Origin: Pseudomonadota bacterium | GTDB lineage: Bacteria > Pseudomonadota > Alphaproteobacteria > Rhodobacterales > Rhodobacteraceae | Length of the DNA stretch: 64,000 nucleotides | Direction: 5' to 3' | Assembly (NCBI GenBank): GCA_038533575.1 | Contig: JBCAYL010000001.1 | Coordinates: forward strand, 400,226-464,225 | Shown here: piece by piece, positions 15,846-23,929 of the stretch | Layout: every line of letters begins with the position of its first letter | Position numbering within the stretch: the stretch's first letter is position 1 | Notes under the pieces: generated by a model | The model's database searches: none | Told to the model about the DNA's origin: nothing | Seen by the model: the letters and a program-made list of their open reading frames with translations, nothing else | Position numbers and translations under genes: made by a program

Positions 15846-17610
15846 CGTCCTCATCATCGGCACCGGGCCAGCGGGCTCCGCGACGGCGGCGCTGCTTTCG
15901 ACCTACGGCATCGAGAACATGGTGGTGAACCGCTACCGCTGGCTGGCCAACACGCCGCGCGCCCACATCACCAACCAGCGCACCATGGAGGTGCTGCGCG
16001 ATCTCGGCCAGGACGTGGAGGCGGAGGCCTACATGCAGGCCACCGAACAGGATCTGATGGGCGAGAACGTCTTTTGCGAGAGCCTGACGGGCGAAGAGAT
16101 CGGGCGCATGAAGTCCTGGGGGACGCACCCCTTGAGCCGCGCGGAGCACCAGCTCAGCTCGCCCGCCCACATGAACGACCTGCCGCAGACCTACATGGAG
16201 CCGCTCCTCTTCACGACCGCCTGCAAGCGAGGCACCCAGAGCCGCATGAGCACCGAGTATCTCAGCCACGTACAGGATGCCGAGGGGGTAACGACCACGC
16301 TGAAGGACCGGCTCTCGGGGCGGGTTTTCGAGGTGCGCTCCAAGTATCTCGTGGGCGCTGACGGTGGAAATTCCATGGTGGCTGACCACATCGGGGTCCC
16401 CATCGAGGGCAAGATGGGGGTCGGCGGCTCCATGAATATCCTCTTCAAGGCGGATCTGAGCCGCTACGTCGCGCACCGCCCGAGCGTCCTCTACTGGGTC
16501 ATGCAGCCCGGTGCGGATGTGGGAGGGATCGGGATGGGCCTCGTGCGGATGATCCGCCCTTGGAACGAATGGCTCATCGTCTGGGGCTACGACATCAACG
16601 AGCCGGCGCCCGAAGTGGACGAGGCGTTTGCCACGCAGGTGGCCCGGCAGCTCGTGGGCGATCCCGAGCTCGATATCGAGCTCATCAGTGCCAGCGTCTG
16701 GACCGTCAATGACGCCTATGCCACGCACATGCAGAAGGATCGCGTGTTCATCATGGGCGATGCCGCGCACCGGCACCCGCCCTCGAACGGGCTCGGGTCC
16801 AACACCTCGATCCAGGATGCCTATAACCTCGCATGGAAGCTCGCGGCCGTGCTGAAAGGGCAGGCGGGCGCCGGGCTGCTCGAGACCTATTCCGAAGAGC
16901 GGGCGCCGGTCGCGAAGCAGATCGTGACCCGCGCGAACCAGTCGATCGGGGAGTTCGGCCCGATCTTCGAGGCGCTGGGCATGACTGGCGGCGATGATAT
17001 CGAGACCATCAAGGCCAACATGGATGCCCGCTGCGACGCGACGCCCGAGGCCGCCGAACAGCGCGAGGCGCTCCGGCAGGCCATCGCTTTCAAGAAGTAC
17101 GAGTTCGATGCCCATGGCGTGGAGATGAACCAGCGCTACAGCTCCACGGCGGTGGTGACCGACGGGCAGGTCGAGCCCGCCTTCGATCTGGACGCGGAGC
17201 TTCACTACCAGCCCACCACCTGGCCGGGGGCGCGGCTGCCCCATGTCTGGGTCTACGATCACGACACGGGCGCAAAGGTCTCCACGCTCGATCTTTGCGG
17301 GGGTGGCAAGTTCACGATCCTCACCGGCATCGGCGGCGAGGCCTGGGTCGGCGCCGCGGAGGCGCTCTCGGCGGAGCTCGGCGTCGAGGTTGCTGTTCAC
17401 ATCATCGGCCCGCGGCGCAGCCATGTTGACCACACCGGCGATTGGGCGCGGGCGTCGGAAATCTCGGACACGGGCGCCGTGCTCGTGCGCCCAGATCACC
17501 ACGTCGCCTGGCGCACCGAGGCGATGACCGGCGATCCCACGGGCGACTTGCGCCGCGTGCTGAGCCAGATCCTCGCACGGGGCGAAGCCCAAGCCATGGC
17601 GGCAGAATGA
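15826..17610 (+). CDS. FAD-dependent phenol hydroxylase, TfdB-like
   Basis: 594 residues, about the length of 2,4-dichlorophenol 6-monooxygenase (TfdB). AAGGAG lies 8 bp before the ATG. It has the aromatic-hydroxylase FAD motifs: IIGTGPAGSATAALL (residues 9-23), the DG motif VGADGGNSMVADH (about 175) and the GD motif FIMGDAAHRHPPSNGLGSN (about 308). PRAHITNQRTMEVLRDLG and the YVAHRPSVLYWVMQPG region are typical of the TfdB branch. The enzyme would ortho-hydroxylate a phenol using NAD(P)H and O2. With a dioxygenase and maleylacetate reductase in the operon, the substrate is probably resorcinol-like (giving hydroxyquinol) or a substituted phenol; chlorophenol is possible but not indicated by a chloromuconate enzyme. 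Confidence 0.88.
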   Translation: MAEITTDVLIIGTGPAGSATAALLSTYGIENMVVNRYRWLANTPRAHITNQRTMEVLRDLGQDVEAEAYMQATEQDLMGENVFCESLTGEEIGRMKSWGTHPLSRAEHQLSSPAHMNDLPQTYMEPLLFTTACKRGTQSRMSTEYLSHVQDAEGVTTTLKDRLSGRVFEVRSKYLVGADGGNSMVADHIGVPIEGKMGVGGSMNILFKADLSRYVAHRPSVLYWVMQPGADVGGIGMGLVRMIRPWNEWLIVWGYDINEPAPEVDEAFATQVARQLVGDPELDIELISASVWTVNDAYATHMQKDRVFIMGDAAHRHPPSNGLGSNTSIQDAYNLAWKLAAVLKGQAGAGLLETYSEERAPVAKQIVTRANQSIGEFGPIFEALGMTGGDDIETIKANMDARCDATPEAAEQREALRQAIAFKKYEFDAHGVEMNQRYSSTAVVTDGQVEPAFDLDAELHYQPTTWPGARLPHVWVYDHDTGAKVSTLDLCGGGKFTILTGIGGEAWVGAAEALSAELGVEVAVHIIGPRRSHVDHTGDWARASEISDTGAVLVRPDHHVAWRTEAMTGDPTGDLRRVLSQILARGEAQAMAAE

Positions 17611-18530
17611 TGGGCGATACCGTGACACTCGAGGAAAGCGCTGCCGCGCAGGGCCGCGCCGCCCACTTCGCGGAGGAGGGCAGCGACAGGATCGTGTCTT
17701 CCCAGATGGGCCCAGACACTGACCCCAGGCTCGCACAGGTGATGGAGAGCGTCGTGCGCCATCTCCACGAAGTGGTCAAAGAGGTGGAGCCCACGCAGGC
17801 CGAATGGATGGAGGCGATCAAGTTTCTGACCGCCACGGGCCACATGTGCGATGACTGGCGGCAGGAATTCATCCTGCTCTCGGACGTGCTCGGTGTCTCG
17901 ATGCTCGTGGACGCCATCAATTCCCGGCGGCCCGAGGGCGCGTCCGAGAATACCGTGCTGGGGCCGTTCCACGTGGCAGATGCGCCGGAATACCCGATGG
18001 GCACCAATATCTGCCTCGATGCCAAGGGCGAGGACATGGTCGTGCGAGGGCATGTCTACGACGTGTCGGGCACCCCCCTCGCGGGCGTGAAGATCGACGT
18101 CTGGCAAGCCAATGACGAAGGCTTCTACGACGTGCAACAGAAGGGCCATCAGCCCGATTTCAATCTGCGCGGCGTCTTTCGCACCGGTGAGGACGGCTCC
18201 TACTGGTTTCGCGCGGTGAAGCCGAAATACTATCCGATCCCGACGGATGGACCGGTCGGCAAGCTTCTCACCGATATGGGAAGGCACCCGTTCCGACCGG
18301 CGCATCTTCACTACATCGTCTCGAAGGACGGGTATGACGAAGTCACCACCCATATCTTCGATCCGGACGATCCCTACATCGACAGTGATGCCGTCTTCGG
18401 CGTGAAGGAGAGCCTGATCGCGGAGTTCGAGAAGGTGACCGATCCCGAGCGCATCGCGGCGGCCGGTTTCGATGGCGCGCATTTCTGGGACGTCGAGTTC
18501 GACTTCGTGATGGCGCCGCTCGGCCAGTGA
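17607..18530 (+). CDS. Intradiol ring-cleavage dioxygenase, hydroxyquinol 1,2-dioxygenase type
   Basis: 307 residues; ATG 17607 overlaps the hydroxylase stop, with a second ATG at 17610. The N-terminal helical linker domain (about 30-110) dimerises the enzyme. The catalytic domain has Fe(III) ligand candidates: tyrosines in KPKYYPIPTDGP (about 206) and two histidines in RPAHLHY (about 230-236). TVLGPFHV and PLAGVKIDVWQAND are family hallmarks. It opens hydroxyquinol between the hydroxyls to maleylacetate, which the first gene of the operon reduces. Catechol 1,2-dioxygenase activity is the main alternative, but no muconate cycloisomerase is nearby. Confidence 0.88.
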   Translation: MMGDTVTLEESAAAQGRAAHFAEEGSDRIVSSQMGPDTDPRLAQVMESVVRHLHEVVKEVEPTQAEWMEAIKFLTATGHMCDDWRQEFILLSDVLGVSMLVDAINSRRPEGASENTVLGPFHVADAPEYPMGTNICLDAKGEDMVVRGHVYDVSGTPLAGVKIDVWQANDEGFYDVQQKGHQPDFNLRGVFRTGEDGSYWFRAVKPKYYPIPTDGPVGKLLTDMGRHPFRPAHLHYIVSKDGYDEVTTHIFDPDDPYIDSDAVFGVKESLIAEFEKVTDPERIAAAGFDGAHFWDVEFDFVMAPLGQ

Positions 18531-18552
18531 TCCGTGGATCGATGGGCGCGTC

Positions 18553-19410
18553 TCAGGGCCGTGGCTGATCGGGCGCTGGCGTTTCGCCTCCCACGGTCTG
18601 TGCGCCGAGAGCGGCTGACAGGGCCGTCGCTGCTTGCAGGACAGCCTGGGCGAGGGCCGGGATGTCATCATCGCCGATGCGCGCCACGGGTCCTGAAATC
18701 GAGAGGCCGGCAACGGCTTCGCCGGTCCAATTGAGGACGGGGACGGCGATGCAGCGCATGCCGAGGTTCTTCTCCTGGTCGTCCACCGCGAAGCCGCGCT
18801 GACGGATGCGGGCGAGCTCTGCAACGAGGGCGTCGGGGTCTGCGATGGTGTGAGGGGTGAAGCGCTCGAGGCGCCCGCTTCCGAGGAAGTGTTCGAGCCG
18901 CTGGGGGCTCATCTCCGCGAGCAGCGCTTTTCCAATGCCGGAGGCATGCATGGGCGAAGCCGAGCCCGGGGGAAAGAACGCGCGGATCGAATGGTGGCAT
19001 TCGGCCTGGCTCAGGAAGACGACCGTGCCGTCGCGCGGCACCGCGAGGTTGGCGGTCTCGCCGGTGGTGGCCATCAGCTGCCGCAGGATGGGGGCCGCGC
19101 GATCCACCAGCGATGTCCGCCGCAGGTAGCGTGCTCCGATGACGAAAGCCTGCGCGCCCACGTGCCAGAATTGTCCGTCGGCGTCGAACTCCACGAGGCC
19201 CCGCCCTTCCAGCGTCACGAGGATGCGGTAGACCGTGGCAGGGGACTGGCCGAGATCGCTGGCGAGGTCCGACAGGGTCGCGCCGGAGAGCGTCGAGAGG
19301 TGCTCCAGAACGTCCACTGCACGATCGAGGGACTTGATGGTGTTCTGCTCCGTCTTGTCGACCCAGGCCTTGGGGCGGCCACGGCTTCGGCGGGGGGAAG
19401 ACTGCTCCAT
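18553..19410 (-). CDS. bhcR: IclR-family regulator BhcR of the beta-hydroxyaspartate cycle
   Basis: 285 residues. A basic N-terminal extension (SPRRSRGRPKAW) precedes the IclR winged helix (about 25-85; LASDLGQSPATVYRILVTLEG). The C-terminal effector domain has HASGIGKALLAEM and GMRCIAVPVLNWTG. It is divergent from bhcABCD, the arrangement described in Paracoccus denitrificans, where BhcR binds the bhc promoter and glyoxylate alters that binding. The identification rests on family plus this diagnostic neighbourhood. Confidence 0.92.
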   Translation of the reverse strand: MEQSSPRRSRGRPKAWVDKTEQNTIKSLDRAVDVLEHLSTLSGATLSDLASDLGQSPATVYRILVTLEGRGLVEFDADGQFWHVGAQAFVIGARYLRRTSLVDRAAPILRQLMATTGETANLAVPRDGTVVFLSQAECHHSIRAFFPPGSASPMHASGIGKALLAEMSPQRLEHFLGSGRLERFTPHTIADPDALVAELARIRQRGFAVDDQEKNLGMRCIAVPVLNWTGEAVAGLSISGPVARIGDDDIPALAQAVLQAATALSAALGAQTVGGETPAPDQPRP

Positions 19411-19440
19411 GCAGGGGCCTCATCCTAAGTTGTGAAATGC

Positions 19441-19459
19441 TTTTTCATCATATGAAAAA
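19441..19459. promoter_or_regulatory. Candidate BhcR operator 1
   Basis: The perfect inverted repeat TTTTTCAT-cat-ATGAAAAA lies 31 bp from the bhcR start in the bhcR-bhcA gap. An AT-rich palindrome of this size stands out in the high-GC background and is a likely IclR-type binding site. Confidence 0.6.
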
Positions 19460-19502
19460 ATATAGACCGCTGTAAATAAGTGACTTTTCGGTCGTTGGAC
19501 GG

Positions 19503-19523
19503 TTTTGAAAAACGCTTTCAAAA
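19503..19523. promoter_or_regulatory. Candidate BhcR operator 2
   Basis: A second inverted repeat, half-sites TTTTGAAA and TTTCAAAA separated by 5 nt, 57 bp upstream of the bhcA start. Its half-sites resemble those of the palindrome at 19441, with centres about 63 bp (six helical turns) apart, which would allow two bound regulators on the same DNA face. Confidence 0.55.
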
Positions 19524-19580
19524 AAATTGCTCCCACGCGTCACGCCTCATAGGGTGCGGCATCCTTTGGGAGGAAAGACC

Positions 19581-20771
19581 ATGAGCCTGCAGAATCCCGT
19601 GTTCATTCCCGGCCCCACCAACATGCCGGAAGCCCTGCGTCGCGCCTGTGACCTGCCGACGATCGATCATCGTTCGGCGGCGTTCCCCGGCCTTTTGAAC
19701 GCGGCCCGCGCGGGGGTGCAGGCGGTCATGAAGTCGCGTGTGGCGGAGGTCTTCATCTTTCCGTCGTCGGGCACCGGCGGCTGGGAGACGGCCATCGCCA
19801 ACACGCTTCAAGCCGGTGATACCGTGCTCGCGGTGCGCAACGGTATGTTCAGCCAGAAGTGGATCAAGATGTGCCGGGATTTCGGCCTTCGCGTGGTGTC
19901 GAAGGACGTGCCTTGGGGCGAGGGGTTCCCGGCCGACTGGGCCGAAGAGCAGCTCGCGCAGGACACGGACCACCGCATCAAGGCCGTGCTGATCACGCAC
20001 AACGAGACCGCCACGGGCGTGCTTTCGGACGTGGCCGCCCTGCGCAGCGCCCTCGACAGCACCGGTCATCCCGCGCTGCTCTTCGTCGACGGGGTGAGCT
20101 CCATCGGCTCCATGGATTTCCGCTTCGATGCCTGGGGCGTCGATATCGCCGTCACGGGGTCGCAGAAGGGCTTCATGCTTCCGGCAGGTCTCGGCATCGC
20201 GGCGTTCTCCCCGAAAGCCATGCGGGCCACCGCAGAGGGGACGCTGCCGCGCGGCTACTTCAACATCCAGGACATGGCGGCCTCTTACGCGCAGGGCGGC
20301 TATCCCTACACACCCCCGGTGGGCATGCTCAACGGACTCAAGGAAGCCAGCGACATGCTTCTGGCGGAGGGGCTCGAGGCGGTCTTTGCCCGGCACCGCA
20401 GGATCGCGGAGGGCGTGCGCGCGGCCGTGCGGGCCTGGGACCTCGAGATTTGTGCCTCCCGCCCGGAGCTCTTTTCTGATACCGTCACGGCGATCAAGAC
20501 GCCCGCGGGCTTTGACGCCAACCGCATCGTTTCGCATGCCGAGGCGGCCTATGGCGTCTCGTTCGGCGCGGGCTTGGGGGAGGTCGCGGGCGCGGTGTTT
20601 CGCATCGGCCACCTGGGTAGCCTGACGGACGTGATGACGCTGAGCGGGATCGCCACGGCGGAAATGACCATGGTCGATCTCGGGCTCGACATCACGCTCG
20701 GCTCGGGCGTCGCGGCCGCGCAATGTGTGTATCGCAGAGAAAACGCAAAGACCCTGTCGGAGGCTGCCTGA
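19581..20771 (+). CDS. bhcA: Aspartate-glyoxylate aminotransferase BhcA
   Basis: 396 residues from ATG 19581, preceded by GGGAGGAAAG. It is a class V PLP aminotransferase: IPGPTNMPEALR at the N-terminus, SSGTGGWETAI for phosphate binding, LLFVDGVSSIGS, and the PLP Lys at about residue 196 in TGSQKGFMLPAG. BhcA transfers the amino group of L-aspartate to glyoxylate, giving oxaloacetate and glycine, and so supplies glycine for BhcC. Alone it could be read as serine-glyoxylate aminotransferase; the following three genes make BhcA the better call. It overlaps bhcB by TGATG. Confidence 0.93.
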   Translation: MSLQNPVFIPGPTNMPEALRRACDLPTIDHRSAAFPGLLNAARAGVQAVMKSRVAEVFIFPSSGTGGWETAIANTLQAGDTVLAVRNGMFSQKWIKMCRDFGLRVVSKDVPWGEGFPADWAEEQLAQDTDHRIKAVLITHNETATGVLSDVAALRSALDSTGHPALLFVDGVSSIGSMDFRFDAWGVDIAVTGSQKGFMLPAGLGIAAFSPKAMRATAEGTLPRGYFNIQDMAASYAQGGYPYTPPVGMLNGLKEASDMLLAEGLEAVFARHRRIAEGVRAAVRAWDLEICASRPELFSDTVTAIKTPAGFDANRIVSHAEAAYGVSFGAGLGEVAGAVFRIGHLGSLTDVMTLSGIATAEMTMVDLGLDITLGSGVAAAQCVYRRENAKTLSEAA

Positions 20772-21736
20772 TGAAGGACATCATACCCGATATTCCCACC
20801 TACGAGGACATGCTCGCGGCCCACGAACGGATCAAGCCGCATATCCGCCGCACGCCGGTCCGGACGTCAGACTATCTCAACGAGCTTTCCGGCGCGGACC
20901 TCTTCTTCAAGTGCGAGAACTTTCAGGAGCCCGGCGCCTTCAAGGTGCGCGGCGCGGCGAACGCCGTCTTCGGGCTTGATGAGGCGCAGGCCAAGCTCGG
21001 CGTGGCGACCCATTCCTCGGGCAACCACGCGTCCTGCCTGAGCTATGCCGCCATGCGCCGGGGCATCCCCTGCAACGTGGTGATGCCGAGGACGGCGCCG
21101 CAGGCCAAGAAGGACACGGTGCGCCGCTACGGTGGCGTGATCACGGAATGCGAGCCCTCGACGACGAGCCGCGAGGCGACCTTTGCGGAGGTGCAGGCGG
21201 CCACGGGCGGAGACTTCGTGCACCCCTATAATGACCCGCGCGTCATTGCCGGGCAGGGCACGTGCTCCAAGGAGTTCATGGAGCAGACCGACGGCCTCGA
21301 GATGGTCATCGCGCCCATCGGGGGCGGGGGCATGGTGTCGGGGACCTGCCTGACGCTCTCCACCCTCGCGCCGGAGACCCAGGTCATCGCCGCCGAGCCC
21401 GAGCAGGCCGACGACGCCTATCGCAGCTTCAAGGCAGGCCACATCATCGCCGACGATGCCCCGAAGACCATCGCCGACGGGCTCCTTGTGCCGTTGAAAG
21501 AGCGCACCTGGCATTTCGTATCAAACCACGTGACGGAGATCTTCACGGCCTCTGAGCAGGAGATCATCGACGCGATGAAACTCACTTGGAAGCACTTGCG
21601 CATCGTCATGGAGGCCTCCTGCGCCGTCCCGCTGGCGTGCATTCTCAAGAACCCCGATTTTTTCGCCGACAAGCGCGTCGGCGTCATCATCACGGGCGGC
21701 AACGTCGATTTCGACCGGCTGCCCTGGACCACCTGA
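20771..21736 (+). CDS. bhcB: beta-Hydroxyaspartate dehydratase BhcB
   Basis: 321 residues from ATG 20771. It is a fold-type II PLP enzyme of the serine/threonine dehydratase-racemase family: the PLP Lys is in PGAFKVRGAANAV, the substrate loop in THSSGNHASCL, and the Gly-rich phosphate cup is GGGGMVSG. BhcB converts (2R,3S)-beta-hydroxyaspartate to iminosuccinate. A generic annotation would be threonine or hydroxyaspartate dehydratase; the position between bhcA and bhcC decides the role. Confidence 0.93.
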   Translation: MKDIIPDIPTYEDMLAAHERIKPHIRRTPVRTSDYLNELSGADLFFKCENFQEPGAFKVRGAANAVFGLDEAQAKLGVATHSSGNHASCLSYAAMRRGIPCNVVMPRTAPQAKKDTVRRYGGVITECEPSTTSREATFAEVQAATGGDFVHPYNDPRVIAGQGTCSKEFMEQTDGLEMVIAPIGGGGMVSGTCLTLSTLAPETQVIAAEPEQADDAYRSFKAGHIIADDAPKTIADGLLVPLKERTWHFVSNHVTEIFTASEQEIIDAMKLTWKHLRIVMEASCAVPLACILKNPDFFADKRVGVIITGGNVDFDRLPWTT

Positions 21737-21751
21737 ACGAGGACAAGCGAC

Positions 21752-22915
21752 ATGAAAGACGTGACCGATTTTGGCGATCTGGAAGTGGGCTTCGATGTCC
21801 CGGCGTTGCCGGGCATGGACGAGGCGGATGTGCAGACCCCCTGCCTCGTGCTCGACCTCGACGCGCTCGAGCGCAACATCAAGAAGATGGGCGACTACGC
21901 CAAGGCCCACGGCATGCGGCACCGCGTGCACGGCAAGATGCACAAATCCGTCGACGTGGCGAAGCTGCAGGTCGAGCTTGGCGGCGCCTGCGGCGTGTGC
22001 TGTCAGAAGGTCTCGGAGGCGGAAGTCTTCGCCCGCGGCGGCATCAAGGACGTGCTCGTCTCCAATCAGGTGCGCGAACCCGCCAAGATCGACCGTCTCG
22101 CCCGGATGCCGAAGCTTGGCGCGCGCACGATCTGCTGCGTCGATGACGTGTCGAACATTGCCGATCTCTCCGCCGGTGCGCAGAAGCACGGCACCGAGAT
22201 CGAGTGCCTCGTGGAGATCGATTGCGGCGCGGGGCGTTGCGGGGTCACCACGACGCCGGAGGTCGTGGCCATCGCCAAGGCCATCGACGCGGCGCCGGGC
22301 CTGAAATTCGCCGGCCTCCAGGCCTACCAAGGCGCCATGCAGCACATGGACAGCTACGAGGACCGCAAGGCGAAGATCGCGGTGGCCGTCGCTATGGTGA
22401 AGGACGCCGTTGACGCGCTCGCAGCCGAGGGGCTCGCCTGCGATATCGTGGGCGGGGGCGGCACCGGCTCCTATTACTTCGAGTCCACCTCGGGCGTGTA
22501 CAACGAGCTGCAATGCGGCTCCTACGCCTTCATGGACGCCGATTACGGCCGCATCCTCGACAAGGACGGCAAGCGCATCGACCAGGGCGAATGGGAAAAC
22601 GCGCTCTTCATCCTGACGAGCGTCATGAGCCACGCGAAGCCGGAAAAGGCCATCGTGGATGCTGGTCTGAAGGCGCAGTCCGTCGATAGCGGTCTGCCGG
22701 TGATCTATGGTCGGACCGACGTGGAATACGTCAAATGCTCCGATGAGCACGGCGTTGTGGCCGATCCCGACAAGGTCCTTGCGATCAACGAAAAGCTCAA
22801 GCTCGTGCCGGGGCATTGCGACCCGACCTGCAACGTCCACGACTGGTATGTCGGGCTGCGTGACGGCAAGGTCGAGACGCTGTGGCCCGTCTCTGCCCGG
22901 GGCAAAGCCTACTGA
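21752..22915 (+). CDS. bhcC: beta-Hydroxyaspartate aldolase BhcC
   Basis: 387 residues with a GAGGA ribosome-binding site. It belongs to the D-threonine aldolase/alanine-racemase-fold (fold-type III) family: QTPCLVLDLDALERNI at the N-terminus and the PLP Lys in RVHGKMHKS. CEIDCGAGRCG-like (EIDCGAGRCG), FAGLQAYQG and VGGGGTGSY are family motifs, and a C-terminal HxDxTC-type metal site is visible as GHCDPTC. BhcC condenses glycine with glyoxylate to (2R,3S)-beta-hydroxyaspartate, the carbon-carbon-bond-forming step of the cycle. It overlaps bhcD. Confidence 0.93.
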   Translation: MKDVTDFGDLEVGFDVPALPGMDEADVQTPCLVLDLDALERNIKKMGDYAKAHGMRHRVHGKMHKSVDVAKLQVELGGACGVCCQKVSEAEVFARGGIKDVLVSNQVREPAKIDRLARMPKLGARTICCVDDVSNIADLSAGAQKHGTEIECLVEIDCGAGRCGVTTTPEVVAIAKAIDAAPGLKFAGLQAYQGAMQHMDSYEDRKAKIAVAVAMVKDAVDALAAEGLACDIVGGGGTGSYYFESTSGVYNELQCGSYAFMDADYGRILDKDGKRIDQGEWENALFILTSVMSHAKPEKAIVDAGLKAQSVDSGLPVIYGRTDVEYVKCSDEHGVVADPDKVLAINEKLKLVPGHCDPTCNVHDWYVGLRDGKVETLWPVSARGKAY

Positions 22916-23910
22916 TGGACGGCGCGCAATCGAGCAAGCAAGAGCTGGTCATCGTGCCGGAGGGCATGGTGGCCGACCTCATCACGCGCGAGGCGTCTTT
23001 CGCGGCCGTGGAAAAGGTCTTCGCCGCCATGGCGGCGGGCGACGCCTACAACTTTCCAGTGGTGCGGGAGGCCATCGGGCATGAGGATGCGCTTTACGGC
23101 TTCAAGGGTGGCTTCGACCGCGCGGGCGGTGTCCTAGGGCTGAAAGCGGGCGGGTACTGGCCGCACAATCTCGAACGGCGCGGGGTGATCAATCACCAGT
23201 CCACGGTCTTCCTCTTCGATCCGGAAACGGGCCGGGTCGTGGCCATGGTGGGCGGGAACCTCCTCACGGCGCTCCGCACCGCCGCGGCCTCCTCCGTCTC
23301 CATTCGCCACCTCGCGCGGAAGGATGCCAAGGTCCTCGGGATGATCGGCGCCGGGCACCAGGCGACCTTCCAACTGCGCGCCGCCCTCGAGACCCACGCC
23401 TTCGAGCGGGTGATCGGTTGGAACTACCACCCGGAGATGCTGCCCAACCTCGCCAAAGTCGCCGACGAGATGGGTGTGCCCTTCGAGGCCGTGGACCTGC
23501 CGGGCATGGTGGAAGCGGACACCATCATCACGATCACGTCCTCCTTCGCCCCGTCGCTCCTCGCCGAGCATGTGAGCCCGGGGACCCATATCGCCTGCAT
23601 GGGCACCGACACGGTCGGCAAGCAGGAGATCGCCGCCGACCTCCTCGCCAAGGCCACCGTCTTTGCCGACGAGATCGCGCAGTCGGTCACGTTGGGCGAG
23701 GCACAGCACGCCATCAAGGAGGGCCTGATCGCGGAGGCGGACATCTCCCAGCTCGGGAGCGTCATCAACGGAGACCACCCCGGACGCACCGCCGACGACG
23801 AGATCACGATCTTCGACGGCACGGGCGTCGGCCTTCAGGACCTCGCGGTCGCCGCATCCCTCGTTGAGGTGTCGGTGGCTTCCGGACAGGCGACCGTGGT
23901 CCCGATCTAG
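22915..23910 (+). CDS. bhcD: Iminosuccinate reductase BhcD
   Basis: 331 residues from ATG 22915, one base overlapping the bhcC stop. It is of the ornithine cyclodeaminase/mu-crystallin family, with NAD-binding VLGMIGAGHQATFQLRA (about 140-156), GGNLLTALRTAAAS for the substrate pocket and DGTGVGLQDLA at the C-terminus. BhcD reduces iminosuccinate to L-aspartate with NADH, regenerating the amino donor used by BhcA. The set of four genes therefore turns two glyoxylate into one oxaloacetate without losing CO2 or ammonia. Confidence 0.93.
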   Translation: MDGAQSSKQELVIVPEGMVADLITREASFAAVEKVFAAMAAGDAYNFPVVREAIGHEDALYGFKGGFDRAGGVLGLKAGGYWPHNLERRGVINHQSTVFLFDPETGRVVAMVGGNLLTALRTAAASSVSIRHLARKDAKVLGMIGAGHQATFQLRAALETHAFERVIGWNYHPEMLPNLAKVADEMGVPFEAVDLPGMVEADTIITITSSFAPSLLAEHVSPGTHIACMGTDTVGKQEIAADLLAKATVFADEIAQSVTLGEAQHAIKEGLIAEADISQLGSVINGDHPGRTADDEITIFDGTGVGLQDLAVAASLVEVSVASGQATVVPI

Positions 23911-23929
23911 GCCGCGGGCCGAGGCGCGG

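Noticed and set aside
15706-17736. 676-codon open frame antisense to the hydroxylase gene
   Set aside because: No recognisable domain or ribosome-binding site, and the opposite strand encodes a complete TfdB-like enzyme.
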